Part shown: in pieces, positions 1-4,384 of the stretch
How the letters are laid out: the number at the start of each line of letters is the position of its first letter
How positions within the stretch are numbered: the stretch's first letter is position 1
Assembly: GCA_030024065.1 (NCBI GenBank)
Contig: JASEIE010000239.1
Location: forward strand, 1-6,145
Length of the DNA: 6,145 nucleotides
Source of the DNA: Thermodesulfobacteriota bacterium
GTDB lineage: Bacteria > Desulfobacterota > BSN033 > UBA1163
Direction: 5' to 3'
Notes under the pieces: generated by a model
What the model was told of the DNA's origin: nothing
Seen by the model: the letters and a program-made list of their open reading frames with translations, nothing else
Databases searched by the model: none
Made by a program: the position numbers and the translations under genes

Positions 1-115
1 TACTATAAGTCTCTTCTAATTGCAACAATATTCAATTTAGCCGATAGTCATGTATATATAATAAATTGAATAAAAATGGAATTACTCAAAAGAAAACATG
101 ATAGTCGTCTCCCCC

Positions 116-187
116 TCACCTTTCAATTGTTCCGGGGTTCCCTTCCTCAAGCCAAAGTTTGCATATATTTTCCCAACCGATATTTAG
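116..187 (-). pseudogene. Possible 23-codon C-terminal gene remnant
   Basis: Between an in-frame TAG (188-190) and a TGA stop (116-118), the minus strand stays open for 23 codons. They read like real protein, rich in W, E, L and G and containing the string NICKLWLEEGNPGTIER. There is no start codon with a ribosome binding site, and nothing upstream continues the frame. I do not recognise the family. It could be the tail of a gene whose remainder was lost, in keeping with the remnants to its right, or chance. It rests only on amino-acid composition. Confidence 0.2.
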
Positions 188-296
188 CTATTTCTTAGAG
201 AACAAACCGCGCAGGACATATAAGGGCATAGCGTAAATGCATCATTGGTGCATAATCTACCAGAAATACAAAAAAAAGTTCAATTATTAAAGATTC
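183..296. repeat. Imperfect direct repeat, left copy
   Basis: This segment resembles 789-900 in the same orientation. The best-conserved part is 250-295 against 856-900. Both copies read GC(A/G)TAAT(C/T)TA(C/T)CAGAAATACA, then an A-rich stretch, CAATT, and end in AAGATT, with one single-base gap in the A-rich stretch and one near the end. Similarity continues more weakly to the left: both copies share TTAGCT, TAGAG and GGCATAG in the same order, with gaps. The two copies flank the AlbA_2 remnant. They may be relics of a duplicated or mobile intergenic element; no transposase is visible. Confidence 0.45.
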
Positions 297-521
297 TATC
301 TATTTTCCTCCACTCCATTGGTCCAACACCTTACGCCCAAGATCAGTCGTCCGGTAACGCTGTTTCGGACTTCGCGGTTTGTCTGGGAAAGTCATTTCGT
401 GGAACCCCTGCTCGACCAGTGGCTGAATGTGCCGTTTGAAATTCATGTAAACCGGCTTCAGTCCCAAGTGGGCGAGGATATCTTGCTTTCGTTTAGGTGT
501 TGAGCAGAACTTCAAGATCGT

Positions 522-593
522 GACTTGCTCATTAACTTGCTCACCTACTTGTTCACCAACTTGCCCTGTGACTTGAGGGGTAACTTGCGGGGT
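522..593 (-). repeat. Six 12-bp tandem units encoding (T/G/N)(P/E/G)QV repeats
   Basis: Within the AlbA_2 remnant, six consecutive 12-bp units encode TPQV, TPQV, TGQV, GEQV, GEQV and NEQV. On the plus strand they appear as repeats of the form ACTTGCTCACCT. Tandem xxQV units are a known linker feature of this protein family, so the repeat supports the family call. Its copy number is expected to vary by slippage. Confidence 0.75.
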
Positions 594-738
594 GATCTTA
601 CGAGCTATTTCCAAGGTTGGATAGAAGGTTGCTGTAAAGAATCCATTCACTGTGAATTTTGGCTCAGGACACTTATGTCTCCTTGCCTCCTCTCTCATTC
701 GCCGGATTCCTGTCCCTGTTTTTTCAATTAAAGCAATC

Positions 739-764
739 AAATTTGGGGTCGCACCTTCAAATTT
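739..764. repeat. Short inverted repeat at the break of the AlbA_2 remnant
   Basis: AAATTTG (739-745) and CAAATTT (758-764) form a perfect 7-bp inverted repeat around a 12-base spacer reading GGGTCGCACCTT. It sits exactly where the AlbA_2 coding similarity stops. A G-rich sequence of this kind resembles the ends I associate with REP/IS200-type single-stranded transposons, but that is from memory and not established here. It may mark the insertion or deletion that truncated the gene. Confidence 0.35.
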
Positions 765-788
765 CATTTTTTATTTTCACCTAACTTT

Positions 789-900
789 AATTAGCTGCAT
801 AGAGCAGAACGCCTTGCCTATCGGCAGGCATAGGGTGAGAGGTAAAAGTATTAAGGCGTAATTTATCAGAAATACAGCCAAAGATCAATTGTTTAAGATT
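789..900. repeat. Imperfect direct repeat, right copy
   Basis: Right-hand partner of the repeat at 183-296, same orientation, with the conserved core at 856-900. It lies upstream of the truncated AlbA_2 remnant, so the two copies bracket it. This copy also contains a small palindrome, GCCTATCGGCAGGC (815-828), which the left copy lacks. Confidence 0.4.
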
Positions 901-1059
901 TCGAAGATTACAGATTCTGGATTCAATTTTTTAAGTAAAAAACAGTGCTTCAAACAGACTATTTTTCAGACTCACCTTTTGAGACTATTGCAAAATTGAG
1001 TTACACATTTTAATCTTTCGATAAGAATCGCTATTTCATATTTCGAAAAGTGAAATGGG
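901..1059. other. AT-rich intergenic stretch
   Basis: No coding frame is supported. There are short local repeats (CAGACT twice, GACTATT twice, between 953 and 988). The string GAGACTATTGCAAAA at 981-995 is loosely like the termini of some IS5-type insertion sequences, but no partner end or transposase is visible. No clear promoter for the downstream remnant was found. Confidence 0.4.
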
Positions 1060-1336
1060 ATGAAGATCGAAGAAGATCTCTATGCCTATCTGCGGCAGAA
1101 TCCTTGGGAACAACTGCAACACTTATGTGATGGATGGGGAGAAAACCGTGCTCATCGATCCGGGCCATTCCTGGCACCCTCCCAGGCTCTTCTATCAAAT
1201 AGAGGTGGACGGACTCTCTCCGGAGAGGATTTATCTGGTGATCCTCTCCCATTCCCATTCTGGCCAGACGGGCCCCGGACTGAAAACAATAAAAGGCAAG
1301 CTTTCAATTCCCCTGCTGAAGAAGGTTTACCTTTAA
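1060..1336 (+). pseudogene. Frameshifted, truncated MBL-fold (metallo-beta-lactamase) hydrolase
   Basis: The gene starts at ATG 1060 with MKIEEDLYAYLRQNPWE, a typical N-terminus of small MBL-fold hydrolases. The expected continuation, NNCNTYVMDGEKTVLIDPGH, lies one frame away. Loss of a single A in the run near 1108-1111 explains the break. Downstream, the pattern 'DGLSPERIYLVILSHSHSGQT' (split across residues of the second frame, about 1208-1270) corresponds to the zinc-binding HxHxDH motif, but reads HSHSGQT. The DH pair, needed for metal binding in the family, is therefore lost. After ~1270 the family resemblance ends, and the frame runs into an unrecognised ~20-residue tail and a stop at 1334-1336. 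Full-length relatives are about 200-300 residues. Frameshift, damaged active site and truncation together make this a dead gene. Confidence 0.75.
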
Positions 1337-1340
1337 CAGA

Positions 1341-1378
1341 TTTTAAAAAAAGACCCCAGGGATTTCCCCGAGGTCTTT
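1341..1378 (-). terminator. Rho-independent terminator of the cold-shock gene
   Basis: On the minus strand a 13-bp stem (1366-1378 with 1349-1361, including two G-U pairs) closes a 4-base AAAU loop and is followed at once by a run of seven Ts. It begins 26 bases past the stop codon of the cold-shock gene. On the plus strand the hairpin is not followed by a T run, so it works for the minus strand only. Confidence 0.9.
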
Positions 1379-1403
1379 CCTCTATTCACTTCAATACAGT
1401 CCC

Positions 1404-1607
1404 TCAGGCTAAAGGAGTCACATTGGTCGCCTGGGGACCTTTCGGTCCTTCTGAGATATCGAACTCCACCTCATCTCCTTCATAGAGGGTTTTGAACCCG
1501 TCCTTTTTGATGGCGGAGAAGTGTACGAAGACATCACCCCCTCCATCTGTGGAGATAAACCCATAACCCTTCTTCTCGTTAAACCATTTCACACGACCTT
1601 TGGCCAC
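1404..1607 (-). CDS. Cold-shock protein, CspA family
   Basis: A 67-residue, single-domain cold-shock protein of the usual family length (65-70). These five-strand OB-fold proteins bind single-stranded RNA and DNA in the cytoplasm and act as RNA chaperones, melting mRNA structure in the cold or during growth changes. Both nucleic-acid-binding motifs are intact: RNP1-like KGYGFI (residues 13-18) and RNP2-like VFVHF (26-30). The aromatic residues W8, F9, Y15, F17, F27, H29 and F30 form the binding face. The start is GTG at 1605-1607, chosen because AGGAGGTG (1615-1622) lies 7 bases upstream and the N-terminus aligns with the family. It is the only intact gene in the left half of the window. It stands alone, with its own promoter, structured leader and terminator. 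Which csp paralogue it is, and whether cold induces it, cannot be told. Confidence 0.97.
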   Translation of the reverse strand: MAKGRVKWFNEKKGYGFISTDGGGDVFVHFSAIKKDGFKTLYEGDEVEFDISEGPKGPQATNVTPLA

Positions 1608-1610
1608 TAC

Positions 1611-1622
1611 ACCTCACCTCCT
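1611..1622 (-). promoter_or_regulatory. Strong ribosome binding site of the csp gene
   Basis: The minus strand reads AGGAGGTGAGGT here. Its AGGAGGTG core is nearly the full complement of the 16S rRNA 3' end and sits 7 bases before the GTG start, which fixes the start codon. It lies 16 bases downstream of the 3' arm of the leader's inverted repeat (1639-1649). Confidence 0.85.
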
Positions 1623-1638
1623 CTCCTCTATGAGCTGC

Positions 1639-1743
1639 GTAAGTTGTAATAACCTCTGGCACTCAATAAAAAAAGGCCACAAAAGTTTTAAAAAAGAACT
1701 TTGTGACCTCTTTCGATCCAACCACCCACTCCTTACAACTTAC
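1639..1743. repeat. Perfect 11-bp inverted repeat enclosing the leader hairpin
   Basis: GTAAGTTGTAA at 1639-1649 and TTACAACTTAC at 1733-1743 (plus strand) are exact reverse complements, 83 bases apart. In the csp transcript the two arms would pair, closing a long stem capped by the terminator-like hairpin. The 5' arm would be almost the first sequence transcribed. Confidence 0.85.
1668..1709 (-). terminator. Terminator-like hairpin inside the csp leader
   Basis: On the minus strand, a stem of about 13 bp (1697-1709 with 1674-1687, one bulged base and one G-U pair) closes a 9-base loop and is followed by seven Ts (1668-1674). This is the form of an intrinsic terminator, and it lies between the csp promoter and the csp start codon. 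No minus-strand gene upstream needs a terminator here. It is therefore probably an attenuator or the end of a short leader RNA. Confidence 0.7.
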
Positions 1744-1752
1744 CGTGGAAAG

Positions 1753-1781
1753 ATTATGGTCAATTCTTTTTTAAATGTCAA
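1753..1781 (-). promoter_or_regulatory. Sigma-70-type promoter of the csp gene
   Basis: On the minus strand TTGACA (1776-1781) is a perfect -35 box. A spacer of exactly 17 bases leads to CATAAT (1753-1758), five of six matches to the -10 consensus. An AT-rich stretch with A tracts lies directly upstream (1782-1800) and could act as an UP element. Transcription would begin near 1746. The promoter abuts the beginning of the LarA-like remnant. Confidence 0.8.
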
Positions 1782-1803
1782 GCTTTTATTTTTTTGTTTC
1801 GGG

Positions 1804-2284
1804 AAGTCAGATATTACAATAGTCTCTTCTTTTCCCTACGATGAGGGGCCACAAATTGTAAAACCTGTTCTCCCTGCAGCGATAGTCACCAAACCTGGGG
1901 GAACGATTTTTCTCTTGGCCGAGATATCCACCCCTTTGCCAGAATTCTTTCTCGAGAGCTTCTCAAAAATCAGGGATTGTGGAGAGGGAGAAGCTGAAGA
2001 TCGTATCAGGGAGAAGCTTATGTGTGTAGAACCCATTGTTGAAGGGCCCATAAATTTTAACATGGCCCTGATTCTGATTTTCTTTGTATCAAAAAAATAC
2101 CGGGTCGTTCTCGTGGCGGACAAAGTGCTCCAGCAGGCAGCTTTGAGGATGGGATGCTCCTGATCTGCCAAGTGCTATAGGGGGGACGAAGATGTGGGGG
2201 GAGAATCCCATAGTCAATATCATTCATGCAGGAGGATATATCTTTCCCCTGATCACGGGAGGGTTTCGCCTGATGGATGCATAA
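1804..2284 (+). pseudogene. C-terminal remnant of a LarA-like (DUF2088, lactate-racemase-type) protein, frameshifted
   Basis: Coding similarity begins at about 1804 (KSDITIVSSFPYDEGPQIV) and runs through VTKPGGTIFLLAE, the conserved 'KPGG-hydrophobic-AE' stretch of the C-terminal LarA/DUF2088 domain, and EGPINFNMALILIFF. The reading frame ends at a TGA at 2161-2163, but the tail resumes one frame over from about 2153 (DAPDLPSAIGGTKMWGENP, then NIIHAGGYIFPLI) and stops at 2282-2284. Intact relatives are about 420 residues; the whole N-terminal half, with the residues that bind the nickel-pincer cofactor in true LarA, is missing. The csp promoter occupies the space just before the break. Family members racemise lactate or act on other 2-hydroxy acids; many are uncharacterised. 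This copy cannot be functional. Confidence 0.7.
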
Positions 2285-2335
2285 TTCGTTGGCTTTCCTG
2301 CTCCATCCATTCATCAAAATAATAGAAGGGTCAGA

Positions 2336-2647
2336 ATGAAACGATTGCTCAACGGCAATGAGGCGGCGGCTGAGGCGGTGAGATTATCACGGGCTCAGGT
2401 GATTGCTGCTTATCCGATCACGCCGCAGACATCGATCGCAGAAGCGCTCTCGGATATGGTCTCAAAGAAGAAGCTGAATGCTCGATACATGAGAGTGGAA
2501 TCCGAGACATCGGCGTTGGCCTGCTTGATCGGAGCCAGTATGGCCGGGGCTCGGGTTTTCACTGCCACCAGTTCTCAAGGGCTCACTTTAATGCATAAAC
2601 TCCTGCACTGGGCTTCGGGGGCCAGACTCCCGATCATGCTCTTCTAG
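2336..2647 (+). pseudogene. porA: N-terminal fragment of pyruvate/2-oxoacid:ferredoxin oxidoreductase alpha subunit
   Basis: The 103-residue product matches the start of PorA-type alpha subunits, which carry the domain I pyrimidine-binding region of these thiamine-diphosphate enzymes. They oxidise pyruvate or related 2-oxoacids to acyl-CoA and reduce ferredoxin in anaerobes. Conserved blocks are GNEAAAEAVRLSRAQVIAAY, PITPQTS (residues 27-33), RVESETSA, and TATSSQGLTLMH followed by LHWASGARLPI. Family members have about 380-400 residues; here the sequence breaks off after LPIM and stops two codons later, and no further por coding follows. An AGAAGGG ribosome binding site lies 5 bases before the ATG, so the 5' end is original. 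The remnant follows the LarA-like tail by 51 bp on the same strand, suggesting a former operon. The break coincides with a minus-strand DUF4143 scrap, so a rearrangement removed the rest. Confidence 0.85.
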
Positions 2648-2771
2648 GATACGCCTCTTTGACGGGCGCAATAATCCACACTTCTTGAAACTCTATGTCG
2701 CTCACTGCATTCCAAAAGCCCCGATTCAAATTTGGAGAGGTCGATCCTTTGCATTCGATGGCCACACTTTT
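2634..2771 (-). pseudogene. C-terminal scrap of a DUF4143-type AAA ATPase
   Basis: Between the broken porA and the cupin gene, the minus strand encodes about 45 residues starting KSVAIECKGSTSPNLNRGFW and ending in VWIIAPVKEAYP. This is the pattern of the C-terminal DUF4143 domain of AAA-family ATPases, which carries a restriction-nuclease-like E-x-K motif (here the E and K of AIECK). Resemblance starts at 2771, one base upstream of the cupin stop codon (2770-2772). It ends at about 2645, with a stop at 2634-2636 inside the porA remnant. Intact members are about 380-450 residues, so roughly 90% is missing. There is no start signal of its own: upstream codons in this frame are the cupin gene read out of frame. 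It is a relic trapped between two junctions. Confidence 0.6.
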
Positions 2772-3870
2772 ATTTCGAAGGGAAATATTTAGACATACGC
2801 CATTCTGCGCCCACTTTTGCCAGCTCCTTTCTATACATATTTCTAATTTCTGGATCTTCATCTTCAAATTCTATCTGGGTACCACCTTCTTTTATGTTTT
2901 TATAAGAGTCCGTTAATATACCCCCCCACATTGGGTATTTTCGACTTTTCCATCGTAAAGCCATGTATCTTGCAGGCTCTTTACCGGTGTTAAAATGTTG
3001 ATGAAACCAGTTTTGCGGCGGTACCATCAGAGTGCCCACTTGCCAATCAATTTTCATCTTGGGCTGCCCTTTAGACCACATGAGGGTGTAACCCGTATCG
3101 CTCAGGGTGATAATGTTGGCGCCTCCTCCATGGCGGTGTGCTTTCTTATAGGTACCCACTTCAAATTCTGCGATATGAGCCGTCAACGTATTTTCGGCAA
3201 TCTCTAACATGACAGCTCCACCTTCGCCCCGTCCTTTCCAATCGTAAAGTTCCATTTTTCGGACGTTAGGAATAAAATTACTTTCCCAAACTTTATAACC
3301 CACATCGTGCAGTGTACCTTTGCTTTTGAAATAATTCTGTTCTCCATTGTACCTGTCTTTAAATACAAAGTTATTGTTGAATACAAAGTCCGTATTATGG
3401 AACAAGCCTATGACAAGTGGCGCTGTTGTAACTGCTAAATATTTTACTGGTTTATCTTTCCTTCTATTATGGTGTTGATATTTGAAATTAAGCGGGATAG
3501 AAAACAAATCCCATGCTCTCCATTCAAAAGTCTGCTTAGAGCCAGCCTCATCAAACACATCGGTCTTCCCCTCTCCTTCAAGCACTAACACCATTTCTTC
3601 GTAAAGATGCTTCTGAATTTTAAGACTTTTACCTGGTGGTATCACGCATATGTAAGCATCATTTGTACGTTCATGTCCGATCAAATTAATGAAAGCGCCT
3701 AGTCCGCCTTTGCGATGCCATGGTTCAACTGGGACTTTATTTATGTCTTCAACAAAATAGCCTTTAATTATCGGCACGCCTTCATTTTGCACCCACCAGT
3801 CATATGCTGAAGTCATTTGAATAATTTTATCTTTCGATGACAATTCTTGAGTTACAATTTCTTTACCCAT
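2770..3870 (-). CDS. Double-cupin domain protein, substrate unknown
   Basis: A 366-residue bicupin without signal peptide or membrane segment, so cytosolic. The first cupin spans about residues 70-155: H88 and E92 fit the HxHx(3-4)E metal motif, but the first histidine is replaced by Q86. H133/H134 lie in its second motif (IPLNFKYQHHN). The second cupin spans about 235-310: H245 and H247 in AHRHGGG, with N252 where a glutamate is usual. Its second motif is PPQNWFHQHFNTG (H290, H292). The layout resembles gentisate-dioxygenase-like bicupins and the proteins often labelled 'ethanolamine ammonia-lyase-activating'; that label is unproven. The start is ATG 3868-3870, preceded by GAGAGGAG (3877-3884); an ATG nine codons earlier has no such site. 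It is the third gene of the tctA-tctB operon, 37 bp after tctB, suggesting it handles the imported compound. Its stop falls on the junction with the DUF4143 scrap, so the natural C-terminus may have been altered. Confidence 0.85.
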   Translation of the reverse strand: MGKEIVTQELSSKDKIIQMTSAYDWWVQNEGVPIIKGYFVEDINKVPVEPWHRKGGLGAFINLIGHERTNDAYICVIPPGKSLKIQKHLYEEMVLVLEGEGKTDVFDEAGSKQTFEWRAWDLFSIPLNFKYQHHNRRKDKPVKYLAVTTAPLVIGLFHNTDFVFNNNFVFKDRYNGEQNYFKSKGTLHDVGYKVWESNFIPNVRKMELYDWKGRGEGGAVMLEIAENTLTAHIAEFEVGTYKKAHRHGGGANIITLSDTGYTLMWSKGQPKMKIDWQVGTLMVPPQNWFHQHFNTGKEPARYMALRWKSRKYPMWGGILTDSYKNIKEGGTQIEFEDEDPEIRNMYRKELAKVGAEWRMSKYFPSK

Positions 3871-3907
3871 TTTATACTCCTCTCTTTTCAAAACCATGCT
3901 ATCTTGA

Positions 3908-4384
3908 TTAGAAAAATTTAAATAACCACCCTTCAGGAAAGTGAAGGTCTATGAACCAAACAAACAAACCATAAAAAAACAAACCAACCAATACGGTTAA
4001 GGCGATTGTGATACCCCATCCTTCTTTTCCTTGAATCTTCAAATAAAGAAAAACAAATAGCGGGATGGCAACCGAAAAACCCAAAAAGATGACCATCAAA
4101 AAAAAGCCAAAAATCCAAAGGGATATTGAAATAGCTCTCCTTGTCCCTATTGTCGGATCCAATTTTTTAGGTAGAGGAATACTATCTATCGGCATCTTTG
4201 CATGCTCGGCTTCTTTTCCCATAAAATTAAAAAAAAGATCGATAATGCCCATGATAATCACCGGTATGCCGATGGCCATAGGAAAGAATGCCGTTTTAAA
4301 GGGCCATTTCAAAGAGTCAATAACCGCCCAACCTGCAATTATAACAACCACTAAACTCATTATCGTTTTGCCGCTAACCCTCAT
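3908..4384 (-). CDS. tctB: Tripartite tricarboxylate transporter, small membrane subunit TctB
   Basis: The 158-residue product is the expected size for TctB, the small, poorly conserved membrane subunit that pairs with TctA in TTT importers for carboxylates. Hydrophobic segments lie at about residues 8-24, 31-54, 84-117 (probably two helices) and 124-145. A charged cytoplasmic-type loop (56-83) holds LPKKLDPTIGTRR, and the C-terminal LHFPEGWLF resembles the PLPxG ending common in the family. The start at 4382-4384 is preferred over an upstream ATG at 4445-4447. It follows an AAGAAGGGA site and overlaps the end of tctA by 11 bp (ATGAGGGTTAG), the usual arrangement for translational coupling. 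The upstream alternative would add a 21-residue, strongly basic extension lying inside tctA. TctB's precise role in transport is not well understood. Confidence 0.9.
   Translation of the reverse strand: MRVSGKTIMSLVVVIIAGWAVIDSLKWPFKTAFFPMAIGIPVIIMGIIDLFFNFMGKEAEHAKMPIDSIPLPKKLDPTIGTRRAISISLWIFGFFLMVIFLGFSVAIPLFVFLYLKIQGKEGWGITIALTVLVGLFFYGLFVWFIDLHFPEGWLFKFF

Larger units (their letters stand above)
1..299. other. AT-rich region without an intact gene
   Basis: No open frame here looks like a complete gene. The first ~110 bases are AT-rich and featureless to the eye. Two things stand out and are listed separately: a short minus-strand open segment that may be the tail of a lost gene (116-187), and the left copy of an imperfect direct repeat (about 183-296). 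No tRNA, terminator or convincing promoter was seen. Confidence 0.6.
300..767 (-). pseudogene. C-terminal remnant of an AlbA_2/RecG-like ATP-binding transcriptional regulator
   Basis: This 155-codon open frame matches only the C-terminal part of the family often annotated as 'ATP-dependent DNA helicase RecG-related' or AlbA_2/HATPase_c_4 proteins, which usually run to about 400-550 residues. Residues 14-28 hold the family signature EKTGTGIRRMREEA, normally the end of the ATPase domain. Six tetrapeptide units of the TPQV/GEQV type follow (residues 59-82), a low-complexity linker typical of this family. The end is a winged-helix-like segment (residues ~88-150). The N-terminal AlbA domain and most of the ATPase domain are missing. 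The first ~12 residues do not look like family sequence, and the ATG at 767 has no ribosome binding site. The break lies near position 735. Such proteins are thought to act as DNA-binding regulators; this copy is most likely dead. Confidence 0.7.
1608..1746 (-). promoter_or_regulatory. Structured csp mRNA leader, possible attenuator or thermosensor
   Basis: The predicted transcript starts near 1746, giving a leader of about 139 nt. Its 5' end carries GTAAGTTGTAA (1733-1743), which is perfectly complementary to TTACAACTTAC (1639-1649) just before the ribosome binding site. Between the two arms lies a terminator-like hairpin (1668-1709). Long structured leaders are known for csp mRNAs such as E. 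coli cspA, where folding changes with temperature. I infer either premature termination to a ~75-80-nt RNA or a temperature-dependent refolding. The sequence shows the structures but not the mechanism. Confidence 0.55.

Noticed and set aside
522..593. CRISPR-like or regulatory tandem array
   Set aside because: The 12-bp units are contiguous, in frame, and encode the xxQV linker of the AlbA_2 family. There are no spacers.
981..1000. Terminal repeat of an IS5-like insertion sequence (GAGACTATTGCAAAATTGAG)
   Set aside because: The resemblance to remembered IS5 ends is partial. No matching inverted end or transposase fragment is present, so it was left as a note on the intergenic region.
1639..1743. 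A miniature transposable element (MITE) with 11-bp terminal inverted repeats
   Set aside because: No target-site duplication flanks the arms. The arms sit precisely at the predicted transcript start and just before the ribosome binding site, and the interior is a terminator hairpin. An mRNA leader structure explains it better.
1600..2163. A long plus-strand reading frame from TTG 1600 through 2163 as one 187-codon gene
   Set aside because: Its first ~68 codons run antisense through the csp ribosome binding site, leader and promoter and show no protein-like pattern. Only the part from about 1804 resembles a family (LarA-like), so it was called as a remnant from there.
1836..2171. Minus-strand 111-codon frame opposite the LarA-like remnant
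   Set aside because: It lies antisense to recognisable coding sequence, has no family-like features and no ribosome binding site, so it is a shadow.
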